From Myotis daubentonii (taxonomy: Eukaryota > Chordata > Mammalia > Chiroptera > Vespertilionidae): 64,000 bases of DNA. The stretch is from contig NC_081841.1 in NCBI RefSeq assembly GCF_963259705.1, positions 91,401,063 to 91,465,062 of the forward strand, given 5' to 3'. Position numbers and translations under genes: made by a program. The notes below the pieces were generated by a model. That model was not told the DNA's origin. It ran no database searches and saw only the letters and a list, made by a program, of their open reading frames with translations. This document shows positions 43,709 to 56,360 of the stretch, in pieces. The number at the start of each line of letters is the position of its first letter. Within the stretch, counting starts at the first letter, position 1.

Positions 43709-46144
43709 TGTATATGCTTGAGTGAGGATTAAAAAACAAAAAAGCTCAGTGTTGCCAGTGATACTTAACTGTTTTCAAATTTCATTATGCAATTAGAATA
43801 GTTTACAAAACTCAGAAAGAAATTTGAAATATATCTAATATAATTAAAGTTATTTTAATTATATATTTATAAATTAATTTTAATCAACCACTCATTCATT
43901 TCTACCATATGTTCAAGAGGGAGCGAAGGAAAAAATTGGAAATAGCAAAGACAAATTATTCAAGAAGTTTAACCTTAAGGGGGTGTCCTGATTGGACAGT
44001 ATAAGTATTATGTTTATTGGAAAAATACCATCATGATGTTATCCATCTCCCCTTTAATCCAACACTGTTTCTACCCAGTTTCTTAAGGAGGCCAGTGAAA
44101 CTAGACGGTATTGGCAAGTTAGCAAGTATTTTGGTCTGCTCTGCATTGTGTTTTATCAGTCCAGCTACTTGTGGCTTTAGTTAATACATTTCTAGTCCCT
44201 GATCATCTCACATTGAGCCAATGCTGTTAAATAGCTGACTGCCATTAATACCCAATGCTTCTCCAGGGTTTTTATAAAGAACCCCTACCTCAGCCTGACC
44301 TAGTTCCTAGAAGGATCTGGAAAGGCAAACTGCAGTAGTAGCTCATCTCAAGCACAAAATCTTTGTGAAGCCTTCTTTTCATCTTAAACACTTTTTTGTG
44401 AATTTTGACTTGTATACTATGTTTATATATGTTTTTATATAAAAATGTTTATCACTTAATAAAATCAACCCTCCAGGAAAATATGCCATGTTATCCTGTT
44501 GCCTTGTATACTCTTGGCACCCCAGGAAGTGGGTCTGCCTCAATTTGAGGAACGTGGATGTACTGAGAAGAATACTGGGTTGGTGGATGAAGGTATTTGG
44601 GTTCTAACCCATTTTTGCCATAAGTTAGCCCTGTGACCTTGGGAAATGGCTGCTAGGCTTCTGTTCATAAATTTGAGCCCTACTTAGCCACCAGGAATCC
44701 TTCTTGGTAGGTATCTTCTTTCTCAGGGTCAACAACTATCTTATAATTACAGTAAGGATTTTGATTATTGAATGAATACAGAGTGAGTGAGCATTTTGGC
44801 ATAGTTGATTTACACATTCTTCTTTTCCTTTCCTGCATAGATGGAAATATGAATTTAATATGAACTAAATCCATAGTCCTCTGTTGGCAAATGAAGGCAT
44901 GGGCATAAGATTTGCATGAATGAACCTGGTTTTATGTTCAGCATTCTCATCCTTCCCCTCAACCTGTGTCCTTCCTGATAGAAATCTAGCCACTTCTACA
45001 AGTGAGAGCCAAAGAAATATTCCCCTATAACCTCAACCAACAGATGAAAACTTATATAAACTTTTAAAAGAAATAACTGTCTACAAAGAATAGTGCTTCT
45101 ACGATAGTCCAAATTTCTGTGTAAAGCACACTCCCTAAATTAACCAAATTGTATTATCCATGAGAACAAGCATCACAGTTCTTGCTAAGTTTTTTAAGCT
45201 ATTTCTCCATGCTGTACCAAGTTGTGTTACCTCTTGAAGTAGGAAATTTTGAGCCCTGTTGAAAGCTGGTTTGACTAATGTAGCTGGAATTGTTGAAAGG
45301 AGAAGAGAGAAAGAGAAGGAACTGATATGCTTTAGGAATAGGGAATTGCACTAGATCCTTTGCAGTATACAGTATATCTGATAAGTGTGTTATTATGTGG
45401 CAAATAGTCCCACCTTCCAGATGGTGGAATGGTTTCCAGATCATGTCTCAAGGTCATACTAAGTGACAGAGCTGGGCCTCAAACCCATTCCTAACAGCAA
45501 GCCATGTCCCCTGCTCCTTCCAACCACCACTGCCTGTCACTCCTCCCTCATACCTGAGCTTTATGTTGTGGTGATTAGTTAACTATTGTGTCCTCATTAA
45601 TAATTAGTTAATTTCTGCCCTGGTTGGTAATGAGGACTATCTCAGACCACCCCTCAGAAGTGCAATACAAAACTACCGTCTGGAGCATGTTAAGTGGCTA
45701 AATCCCTTAACTTCCATGTGTGAGTCTATGATAGTTATCTTAAATAGATTCTAATAAAACAACCTGCAAGTGGCAGCCAGTGACCACTTCTGGGGCTTTT
45801 GGTTAGTACACTGTTTGCATTACTGAAAGTGCTTTTGGGCATGATAATGCAAAGTTCAATGATAGCAAACGACAGCTAGCGTTGTATTGAGGTGTATATG
45901 TCTAATGCCGGTACTCGGCTATATTCACTGTCCTGGTAGCCCTCCCTGGACAGGAGAAGGGGACAGTGACTCTTTGGTTCAGGGGAAGGTGGAAAGTTAT
46001 ACGGTTTGTAAAAGCTGACATTTTCTGATGTCTGGCTTTAGACTCAGGACAGGGACATTAACATATACAGTGGACATTGGCTACATACACATGCACCCTT
46101 GAAGGACCCTGCCCAGCTGAGTGTTGGTTTGCTCAGAGACACAG
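43709..46144. other. Mostly unassigned; weak MIR traces
   Basis: MIR-like pieces are possible at 44560-44655 (+, 'agccctgtgaccttgggaaa') and 45420-45530 (-, 'aggtcatactaagtgacaga'). Otherwise nothing recognised. Confidence 0.45.
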
Positions 46145-46590
46145 AACAGGTTAGTAGAAAGATCACCAGCTCTAAAACCAGACCAACTCAAGCTGTAATT
46201 CCAGCATTGGCTCTTACTCTGCTGTGTGACTTTGAGCAAGTTATTTAACCTCTTGGAGTCTCAGTTTTCTCATTTGGGTAACAGGTATAAACTATATATT
46301 GAAGTGCTATTAAAGGATTAAGAGCCCTGACTAGTGTGGCTCCATTGCTTGAGCATCATCCCATGCACCAGAAGTTCAATTCCCTGTGAGGGCACATGCC
46401 CAGACTGGGGGCTTGGTCCCCATTAGGTGGTGTGTAGGAGGCAGCCGAGCCATGATCACATCAGTGTTTCTCTCTCTTCCTCTCTTTTCCCCTCTCTCTC
46501 AAATAAATAAAAACACATTTTTTTAAAGAAAAGATTAAAATGTGAGAAGGCAAATAGTACATCCTCTTTGGCAGACAGTGGGCTCTTTTT
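46145..46590 (+). mobile_element. MIR SINE split by a VES SINE
   Basis: MIR core 'ctgctgtgtgactttgagca' and 'tctcagttttctcatttggg' lies at 46145-46323; its tail resumes at 46528. The VES copy sits between. Confidence 0.8.
46324..46527 (+). mobile_element. VES-type SINE inside a MIR
   Basis: The head 'gccctgactagtgtggctcc' precedes a B-box-like segment, CT-rich region and A-rich tail. Flanks 'aaaggattaa' and 'aaaagattaa' are a likely TSD. Confidence 0.8.
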
Positions 46591-47160
46591 TAAAAAGCTA
46601 AACATAACCTTACCATGTGATCCAGGAATCCAGCACCCAGGGAATGAGTTGAAAACTTAAGTCCTTACAAAAACCTGCACATGGATGTTTCTAGCAACTT
46701 TATTCATAATTGCTAAAAGTTGGAAGCAACCAAGATGCCCTTCAATAATTGAATGAATAAACTGTGGTACATCATGTGATGAAATATTATTCAGCAATAA
46801 GAAGAAACAAGGTATTAAGTCAGGAGAAGACATGCAGGAATCTTAAATGTATATTGCTAAGTAAAGGAAGCCAGTCTGAAAAGGCTACTGGAGATCATAC
46901 CTACTGTATGATTCCAACTGTATGACACACTGGAAAAGACAAAACTGTGGAGACAGGAAAAGATCAGTGATTGCCAGGGTTTTGGGGTGAGGAGTTGAGG
47001 AATAGATATTAAGACACAGGGGATTTTTAGGGCAGCGAAACTTTTTTGTAGGATACTGGAATGGTGGACACATGGCATTATGCATTAATAAAAATCCACA
47101 GAATATATAATACAAAGAGTACAACTAATGTAAATTGTGAACTTTAATAGAGAAACAAAG
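46591..47160 (+). mobile_element. Old L1 3' end (sense)
   Basis: 'ctttattcataattgctaaa', 'gttggaagcaaccaagatgc' and 'gaatgaataaactgtggtac' are the typical end of L1M ORF2 and 3'UTR. Confidence 0.8.
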
Positions 47161-49861
47161 TTTTCTCAAAAAATCAAATAGAATAATGTACGTAAACTAC
47201 CTAATCAATTAACCAGTTCATACTATGCTCTAATAAATGATAGATATTATTTTTATTCTTACTCTAAGTTCCAATAATGTTTCTGTTTCAGTTAGATGTA
47301 TCAATTGTAATTAAAAGTGATATTATCCTAGCTGTTTACCAATTAGCTATCCTTTATAACCATTGATTGGTTCAAAGAAATGTAATATTTTCTTCCTTAG
47401 TGTCTATATCCTATGCAAAGTTAATAATAATTTGTTGCTAAATTACAGGAAAGATAACTCTGGTTCAAGTCAGAGTTTCATTGAGTTTTATTTCAGTCCA
47501 TGATTTACAATTGTAAAATTTGGGTCTGGACTTGGTTAGTTGTAATGCAATTGCAATATACAGCATCTTGAGTTGATTTTTGCCATATCCTGTATTGTTA
47601 TGTAAAATGCTGACTGTAATCAAAAATTGCCCAAATGCAATCTCCTTATTTGTCCTGCATGAAATTTTTCCTCTTTAATATAAGCTCTCTTTTTTTGTAT
47701 AACTCAAATTACTGTGGGAAGGAAAATCAGGAAATATAAATTTAAGTGACATACGTTAAATTGTAAGAATTGCATCACAAAGCATTAAAATGGTGCACAG
47801 AAAACTTTGCCAATATCTGATAGAATAAAGGGGATTGTATCATTAAATACGAGCTAACACCTATTCTATAACCTGAAATTGAGTGTGTCAGAATCCCTTT
47901 CCCTTTTTCACTGGATGCTAAGAATGTAGACATGCAAACATGTCCAGAGTGGCCAAATCCCTCAAACTTGAATCTAGCACAATAGTGCAGACATTGTCGA
48001 GCGCATAAATCGTCTTTGGGCTTCTACGGAGCACTGAAAACTAAACGGTACATTTATGTTTTTATCCTCTGTCTCTTGCTTGGCAGCTTTTCTTGGCTCA
48101 TCTCAGTGATATGGAATTACAAGTAATCAGGGAAAGTTGGGACAGAAACTCCTCTCTCTTTCCTGTTCATTTTCCTTCATATATCTGTGCCTATATACCT
48201 TCTCTCACATTCGCATTACCCATGCCTGTTGGAGGAACTAATGAGCAATGTAGTTGGCTTCTTTTGTCCCACCTCTATAACATTTTGGATTGAGGTCTCT
48301 GGCTCATGTACTGGGGCCTGTCTGACAGAATATCTCAAAGCCAAGAGCACTTGGTGGTCCAAGTGCCAGCAACAAGGGGCAGTTTCTGGCTTGATGCACA
48401 CTTGGCCTGGGTTCTGTGGACATTGGGCAATCCCTGGCCTGAGGAAAAGCATGAAGCTGAGCCAGGGAAGGGGCAGGTTGAACTTAGAGCCACCTAGGAA
48501 AGGGAAGGAATGTAAGTTGGGGAAAAAGCAAAAAGGTGCTTCTAAGGTATTTGTGAAGATTCTGGGAGCAGATTGGAGTCCAGAACCACCCTCGCTGAGG
48601 GTGTCATAGGAAATAAATGGTCTTGCAGCCAGAGAAAATTGCCCTCTAGACCAGATGCTTAAATTGAGGGGTATGGACAGGTAAGGGAAAGCAAGAGAGT
48701 GGTCGAGTTGGTTGTCAGAGCCTGGTGATCATGTGAGGTTTCTCAGCTGCCCGCCGATTCTCTGCTGAAGCAAAGCGAGCCACAAAGTACCAACCATACT
48801 TTGGTGCTGGCTGTAGAAATATTGTTTTGCCATAACTACTGTCATAAAACAGGATCTAGTTTCCTGGCATGAGCAGATTTGTTCCCACTGAGTACACACA
48901 CTGTGTTGTGAGCTAGGCAAGGCAAATCCTCTGAAGAACTGGATGGGTCCTCCATGCTGAGATACACGGATTGGGGGTGGAGGACATGGAGAGGAGCCAA
49001 CTTCACTTTCTGTTTATGCAGGTTCAGAATGAAATGGATAGAGTCCATATTCCATCCCTCCCCCTGCAAAGTAAGCAAGGTTCAAATGGAATTGGCCAAG
49101 AGGAATCCAGTCCAACTGTAATTTAAGTGGTTTGAGGGATTTACATATTTACCCTACTGTCATCGTATGAATCCAGAACCATATGTAAGCAGTAATGACC
49201 GAAAGTAACACTGCAGTTGGAGTCAGAAGTGTTGCAACTAGTACAATTTCTGCTGTGACGTCTTAGAAACTTTTGAGTACACTAGAGGAAACAAGCCTAA
49301 AAACATAAAACTGGCAGCCCTGAGGCCTGGGTTCTCCAGCTTAGCCCACCACGGGCTCTCCGAGCTGCTAGGCCTCATTTGTCAATTAAGGACACAGGCA
49401 AAGCCTCTCAGAGGACATCGTTTTTTATAATTTGAAACATGACAGAGCCAGTAAGGATGGGTGAAATCAGCCACATAGATTGTGAAACCTAAGTTCATGG
49501 TTCCATTCATTTTGTGATAGTGTATATGCACAACTTTTTCTTCAAAATAGAAAATAAAAACTTACTATATCATATCTGTGCCTCTCCCACACATAATTTA
49601 AATTATGCCAGTGATTAAAATGTTTGGTCTGTCAAGGGTTCTCTACAGAGGTTGGAATTATCCCCTTGGGTACTTTTAGCAATCTGAAGGGGTACTTTTT
49701 TAGATGTCACAGTGATTGGGGATAGAGTGCTGGCGACATTCGATGGGCATGGGCAGAGCTGCTAAATAATATTCTGGGTGATCCCTCAAAGAATTGTCCC
49801 ACAACCTGCATGGATTTTATGTCCTGCTGAATATTCAAAGAATCCAACTTTTTTTTACATA
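47161..49861. other. Unassigned, largely repeat-free
   Basis: About 2.7 kb without a repeat I can name. Open frames at 48187-48609 and others have no domain. It could be unique intronic or intergenic sequence. Confidence 0.4.
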
Positions 49862-50173
49862 TCCTATCTAATAAATGGGTAATATGCAAATTAACCATCA
49901 CTCCATCACAAAGATGGTGGCGCCCAGTCCTCTCAGCACCCCTGGAGTCCCCCAGTCCTGTGGGGTGGCCGCTGAGAGCAGGCAGTGTGAGTGACCTGGT
50001 GGAATGCTTGCTTTGTTGCTGCGATGACAAGGCAAGCATTCCACCCCAGCCGCGGATGGGACTCTGAGCTGCCCAGGGCTTCTAAGCCACTGAGAGCCTC
50101 TGGGCAGCAGGCGTGGAGTGGCCAGGCCCTGCAGAGAGCTACTGGTGCACGGATTCATGTGCAGGGCTACTAG
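49862..50173 (+). mobile_element. HeliBat-type Helitron
   Basis: It starts TCCTATCTAATAAATGGGTA and ends 'ggtgcacggattcatgtgca' and 'gggctactag'. The hairpin is imperfect. It lacks coding capacity. Confidence 0.88.
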
Positions 50174-50611
50174 TAAACATATAATAGTTTCCACATGTTT
50201 AAAAATATACACCGAATTGTCTAGGACTATGTATAAATCACAGTAAGATTATACTTTAGACATTAAACTAAATAATCTCAAAGTCTCATAGAATTTTGTT
50301 CAGAACTAAAACAAGTTATTCGTCATTTCAGAAAATCATATCACTAATAGCAAACACTAATGATGTTTGAGTCACCAAAACAACACACTTGTATAGTCTA
50401 CACTGTAGTGATCACATTCCTGGTAATTCTATAGGTGTGTGAATCTGAGTTTCCATTGACCTTTAGAATGGTTGTGCAGAGTTTTTATATATTGAAGAAC
50501 ATACTATTTTATAGACATTCTTTTCATTTCTCCTTTGTATTACAGTTTGTACATTAATTTAAAAATGCATGTATAGGTAGGTTATATTACTCTATAGCAC
50601 TTTAGTAAATA
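50174..50611. other. Unassigned AT-rich sequence
   Basis: No feature recognised. Confidence 0.4.
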
Positions 50612-51105
50612 TCCTATATCAGTGGTTGGCAAACTGTGGCCCCAATACCACATGCGGGCGTGCACATACAGTGCAATTGAAACTTCGTGGCCACACTCAA
50701 GGGGCCAAAGAGCTGCATGTGGCTCATGAGCCACAGTTTGCTGACCACTGTCCTATATAATAAAAGGTAATATGCAAATTGTCCCCATGGGTAGGAGTTC
50801 AACTGCCGGTAGTTAGTTGTGCACTGTTGGCACGGAACATGGCAGGCATCAGCAACACAACACTGGCAGTGGGCAGCAGTAGGTGCTGTCGGACCCAATG
50901 GGCCCCGATGAGCGTGGGACCATGGCAGGATGGTGGAGCAGGTGAGTGGGTGGTGCCAGGCCAAGGCAGGTGCAAAGGAAGGCCACGGCCAGCATTGGCA
51001 CCAGGCAGCGGGGGGGGGGGGGGGGGGGGAAGGGAGGCCCTGGCCGGCAGCTGGCAGCTGCTAGGGATCCTACCTGTGCAAGAATTTTGTGCACTGGGCC
51101 TCCAG
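50612..51105 (+). mobile_element. HeliBat-type Helitron interrupted at its first 8 bp
   Basis: The 5' end TCCTATAT appears twice, at 50612-50619 and 50751-50758, around a hAT. The rest continues with 'aataaaaggtaatatgcaaa' and ends 'gcaagaattttgtgcactgg' and 'gcctccag'. A pure G-run lies at 51009-51028. Confidence 0.9.
50620..50750. mobile_element. Short non-autonomous hAT with TSDs
   Basis: CAGTGGTTGGCAAACTGTGG and CCACAGTTTGCTGACCACTG are the terminal inverted repeats. The perfect 8-bp TSD is TCCTATAT, taken from the Helitron's own 5' end. Confidence 0.92.
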
Positions 51106-51254
51106 TAGTACTATAAAATGTTATAAAAATGCATTGTATCTGATTGGATTGAAAATCAGTGGACTAGAGGATCCTAAGGTTCCTTTTAACTTTAAAATTC
51201 TATGAGCATTTGGGATTATTTAGTCTAATGTCTTCATAGGTAAACTGAAGTCCA

Positions 51255-51410
51255 TTAAGTCTTTCATGGGCTCATTCAGCAAATAATTACTGACTCTCTC
51301 CTAAGGATGTGGGTACATAGCTAGGTACCATGGACAAAAAAATGATCTCTGTCTTCAAGGAGTCTCCAGCCTGGCAGCCAAGATAGATATATGCCAAGAA
51401 ACAAAAAATA
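51255..51410 (-). mobile_element. L2-like 3' fragment (antisense)
   Basis: 'catagctaggtaccatggac' and 'atctctgtcttcaaggagtc' match the reverse L2 3' region. Confidence 0.55.
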
Positions 51411-51754
51411 GAAAACCCCAGAGCTGGTTAGGTAGCTCAGCTGCATCGAGAACCCATTGCCCTCAACACTGGTTTTCTGGGCCTGGTGCTCCAGGAGCCT
51501 GGGTGGGGAGCAGGTGGCAGGGAGGGGAGAGGCATGGCAATCTAAGGCCAGAAATGTTTCTGGCTCTGATCATTGGGTGGGTGGGGAATATACCACCAAC
51601 CCAAAAAAGAATATGATTTTACGTTTTTTTTTTCAGAATAGCAGAGGCCCAGGAGTAGCTAGTTAGCACCCCCACCGCATCACTGCTCACTCATGTGAAG
51701 GCTGAGGATTGGCCATGAGGTAGCAGTGTGAGAGGGAAAGGAGCACAGCAAGCT
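51411..51754. other. Unassigned; faint tRNA-like stretch
   Basis: 'gctggttaggtagctcagct' at 51422 resembles a tRNA or SINE A box, but no B box or fold follows, so it is not called as a tRNA. Confidence 0.35.
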
Positions 51755-52045
51755 GGCCTATGGCAGTGCCCTCTAACACATTAGTGTGAGCCACGTGTGT
51801 AATTGGAGATGTTCTGCCTTTAAAAAACTAAAATGAACATGTTAAAGGAGTCTAATATATTTTATTTAAATAAATATTTTATTTATTTATTAAAAGTATT
51901 ATCATTGCAGGATGCAAAGAATAGCAAATGATTATTAGGTATTTTACACTCTTTTTTCATACTAGGTTCAAAATCTGCTGTGTACCTCATACGTATAGCA
52001 ATTTCAATTCATATGAGGCTGGTGGCCACCATAATGCGCTCAGAC
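51755..52045 (+). mobile_element. Old mammalian hAT-type DNA transposon fragment
   Basis: 'gtgagccacgtgtgtaattg', 'gtattttacactcttttttc' and 'ggctggtggccaccataatg' match an old mammalian MER-type DNA repeat that I cannot name with certainty. Confidence 0.5.
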
Positions 52046-52664
52046 CTTTTTCTGTCCCTACCAGGTTCACTTGTCTAGGCTCTCACATCCATAACTTCTC
52101 TCATTACATGTAGTGACTCCCAGTCTGGAGGATACCCTCGGCCCTAAGAAAAGCTGGTGGTGGATGCACGTGCTGCAGATGACATTTACCATCACTCACT
52201 CACGTCCTGCACTAGAGTTAACGGTCTTAAAAATACAGGAGGGCTTCTGCTAAGTCTTACTCGCACAGCGTAAGGTAAGGTAGGGTGCTCAGGCACTGGC
52301 CCCAGAAAGGGCCCTGATGACCTGGAATGAGAGATCTGGATTTGGAGAAGTGGCTGAGTGCCAGGAATGCAAGGCCTCAGTACCATAGAACTTTACTATA
52401 CAATTTCACAAATTTACTATTGTGTAAATCTTTTTTTCTTCTCGCTTGATCCTCACCTTCTTCTTTAGCTCGTTTATGGAATGTGCATAATATGGATTGG
52501 ACCAGGTGACTTCCTAAGGTCCTCCCTTGTCCATGTTGCTGCCTCCTGATTTGGAAGGAGGTTGGTTAAGCAAAGCCTTGGACCTAGTCCTTCAAGAGAC
52601 ACACATTCTGGCCAGGTGTCCCCACAGTGGCTCTAAAGTATTTGAAATATGTTTTCAAAATGGC

Positions 52665-52715
<51 letters not shown>

Positions 52716-55254
52716 TGTGGGTGGGAGCAGAGAATGTGGAGCCTGGGTGGGAAAGTGCTTGACGTATATTGCCCTACTGAATCAGTAGAACAACCAAGTG
52801 AGGAAGATGCCATAGTTGTCCTCATTTTTCACAAAAGCAAATGGAGGCAAAAGAGGACCCGGTAGCTGTCATCACACCATTCTTTATGGTTGCGTGGCAG
52901 AATTTTGTTTCTTGGCAGAAAACTGCCTGCCCCTTCTTATCTACCCTTCTTTTCCATGAAAATCATCTTCTCCCTGCTTTCCTCACCCTCTACACAAATG
53001 TGCTTCAGGCGAGGAGCAGCTCATCAGAAAACAAGTTGGAGGCCTCTAATCCACTATCTGTGGCCCTCAGACTTCTAAACTTGTTTTCCATTTGGTGGCT
53101 CAGATTCCTTCCTCTGACAGCTCAAGATGGGAGTATGGGATTCAACTTTACATTATACAGCCAATCAGGGATCCAGTGTGTCTGTCATTTCCTGGGGATC
53201 CAGACAGGGAGCTGCTGCTCCTGCAGCCTCAGCCTTTCATGGGAAGAAGAGCTACTTCCAAAGACCAGGAGGGGGCTGTCTGCCCACCTAGGCAGGCCTT
53301 GCAGATGGGTAGTGCCTTGCCAGGATCCCTTCCCTCCAGCTCTGCACCTCAGCTCTGCAGTTCAAGGGATTCTCAGACCCAGAGCAGAGGAGGCTGGGAG
53401 AGGATATGGGAGAATGTGATTCATGGTAACCAATTTTATAAGAGACTGATATATAAACTACAATACCTGTTCATTGATGTGTTGAAAGAAAAGTTCCTCC
53501 TAAGAGGTGTTAACCTAAAAATAAAAGGCCAAAGCGAGAGGCAACAGCATTTATTTGAGATTAAAATTATAACTATTCGGGAGGCACTGATTCAGGCAGA
53601 AGCCCAAATGGTGCTGCCGTCAGGAGACAAAGATAAGGGGTATTTACGAAAAAGGGAAGGGGAACAATTACATCACTCTGGGGGAGGCACTGCTATTGGT
53701 GCAGATAAGATAGCAGAGTGACACTAATTCTAAACAGTGTTTAACATGTTCAGTTTGGTAGTCATCAGTACAGTAGTCATCATGTCTGCCTTTCTCATTT
53801 TTTCATACAGTTCTTTGGGACACAATGTTGCCTTAGGCCCAGTCCAAAGGCATAAGATGTGCAAGGCAGTTCCTATGGCTTGCAGAACACTCCAGAGGCA
53901 GCTCTAACCCATGTTAAAGTGGCTTCATTGATATAATTTTTTACAGAGGACAGAAATATTTATGTTTGCAGGTCAACATATTTTTCTCCACACAGAAAAC
54001 CTTGTGTGAGGAGCCAAACTTTTATAAGAAGGTTGCTTAACACCCCTGGAATCAGAACTAAGGGAGTTGGATTATTGTTGAAAAATTAAGTATAGTTGAA
54101 GAGGATGTTATTACAAAGGTACCTTGTGAAAAAGTTCAACCTCCTTTCCAGGCCTCCCCCACTACCTTTATTTTTAGCTCCTTTCCCAGAGGCAACCCTT
54201 ATTACCAACTTCTTCCACAAGTTAGATTGTCTGAGGCCTCCATCTCCTGAATAGGATGTACCTGCCACGTAGGCCAGGTTACCATGTCTTCTGGTTAGGC
54301 CCCTTTCCTGGACTAATGTTTTCTTGACAGGTTAAGGGCAGGAGTGGGGACCGACATAGCATGGGGTCTGCTGAGTTAGAAAGATCTGTGCTGTCCAGAG
54401 GGGAGGATGTGTGGAGAGAGGGGGTTAAGCCAGGGGCTATCTAGTGACGGCAGAAAGGAGTGTTCCCAGGACCCTGGCAGGGAGCAGATGGTGGGTAATC
54501 CCCCTCACCCCCCACCCCAGGCCATGAGGAACAAGGCAGGAAGGAAAAACCACACAGGGAGAGACTGTCTTGAAGGGAGCAACTACCCTGCCCCAGAAAG
54601 ATACCCCAATGAGACAGAGGAGCAGGGTCAAATATACTGTGAGGAGTGGTCTGGCCCCAGAGCAGCCATGTCATACACAGGGTCAGTCATATCTTATGAT
54701 GTGGCCACTTAAGGTGCCTTTTGGCTTCAATGCATGGACCTGGACATGTGCTGGAGAAGGCCTACAGCAAGAACGAACAATTAGCCAATTCGTTATGTTT
54801 GTATTTGTAGCCACAGATAAGACCTTTTCCCTTAATCAGGGCTGTCACAAATAAAAGCATGTTCCTAGCTGACTCCTGTTATCCACATGGGCAGACCTAT
54901 TATCCCGATGGGGTCTGGCCCTGCGTATGAGGGCTCACTCTGTGTGTGCATTCTTGGCATCTTTGTAAAGGATTCAGAAGGAATAAACACAGGGCCCGAT
55001 TCCTGCCCTTCATCTTGAAGAGAAGACTCATTCATACACATGGTCCAAGCCAACAAACTTGGGTAGTTCAAGAGCAGGAAAATAAAGTTAGCGGGGGTGG
55101 GGTGGGGTGTCTAGAAACCAGTTCCTGTGAGGAAAATAAAACTAATGAGGGATCTAGAAGCCAATTCAAGTGAGGAACCAGGTATTTATTGTGGAAGACG
55201 GAGGGCTGAAAGAAGCCATGTACACCGTATCCCACATTTGAAGAGGCAGTGAAA
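52046..55254. repeat. Unassigned, with (GT)n and a possible MIR
   Basis: (GT)23 lies at 52667-52713. A weak reverse MIR is possible at 52775-52880. 53430-55060 is purine-rich in places and has an AATAAA at 54850, but I see no LTR ends or retroviral gene. Overlapping long ORFs at 52841-53721 look accidental. Confidence 0.4.
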
Positions 55255-55480
55255 CTTAGTGTGTGGTAGATAGAAGTCAGATCACCTGAGTTCAAATTCT
55301 GATTAAGGCATTTATGACCTATGCAGACTTGGGCAGGTTGTTTCACCTCTCAATGCCTCAGTGTCCTCATTTAAGAAAGTGAGGATGATACCTATCTCAC
55401 AGGGCTGTTGTGGGAGTTGAGCAGGTTAATACATAGTAAGCACTTGTAATAGTGCCTAACAAGGTAAGCACTACATATAT
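55255..55480 (+). mobile_element. MIR SINE
   Basis: 'cctgagttcaaattctgatt', 'tatctcacagggctgttgtg' and 'atacatagtaagcacttgta' make a clear sense MIR. Confidence 0.85.
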
Positions 55481-55669
55481 ATTTGCTATTATGCACAATA
55501 AGACAGGGAGCAGATAGTGGGTTCCACCCAATAATCAAAGTAGGATCAGTGGAAAATCTACCTCAATTAATAGATTAGCTTCTTTTAATGTTAGAGTTAC
55601 CCAACAGGGGACCTTGAAAAACAATGAGCAAAGAAAGCTAGAGTTCAAATGGATTTATTCTCTAATCCA

Positions 55670-56360
55670 GATCCATTTGAGTTCTGCATATCTAATCACC
55701 TACTTGACATTTCCACTTGGATAGCTCCCAGCATCTCACACTTGACGTATTCAAAACTCATCTGGGGATCCTGCTTCTTCCTGCTCCTCCTTTAGCCTTC
55801 TCCATTTCAAAACCAGCCACCCAGTCACTAAAGGTAGAAACATGACAGTCATCTCTGATGCCTTTTTCTACCTTGTCCTCATATTTAATCAGTCACCAAC
55901 AGATGTCCATGCCAGCTCTTTAATATCTTTGGAGCCATCTACTTTTCTACATTGCTACTGCTTCTATTCTAGTAAGGAATCATTATTTCTCCCCTCTAGA
56001 AACTTTCATACTGGCCTTCCTGTTTTATCTCTGCCCCAAGACCAGATAGCCTACAGGGCCATCTTGGTATAGAAAAAGTACCCTGCCCTTACGGGAGGAT
56101 GCAGCTGGGGCCAGGCCTTCATGAGCAGACCAAAGCCAGATTTCACCCCTAACTTGCTCACTTGACTGGTGCCCTTGCCCTTCAATACCTGCTCAACCAT
56201 ATGAATGCCCTTCTTTCCAGTTCATTCTTCCAATGGCAGTCAGAGTTATTTTATTAAAATTGGATCATGCCTCACTTCTCTCCAATATCACCCTACCCTC
56301 AGCCTTCTATAACTTCCTGTTACACTTGAGCTCCAAATCAAAATTGAGCTCCATCTACAG
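55670..56360 (+). mobile_element. L2 LINE fragment
   Basis: 'ctacttgacatttccacttg', 'ttattttattaaaattggat' and 'cttcctgttacacttgagct' follow L2 ORF2-like sequence. About 150 bp near 56050-56215 do not match and may be an insertion. Confidence 0.55.

Noticed and set aside
48187..48609. 140-codon open frame
   Set aside because: No domain, no repeat-derived homology and no splice context; another frame is open over the same place.
52841..53721. Two overlapping open frames of 192 and 209 codons on the plus strand
   Set aside because: They overlap in different frames, show no domain, and have no splice or promoter context. Chance frames are expected in a GC-richer stretch.
53430..55060. A provirus or LTR
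   Set aside because: AATAAA and purine-rich parts are present, but no TG/CA ends, primer-binding site or retroviral gene motif could be seen.
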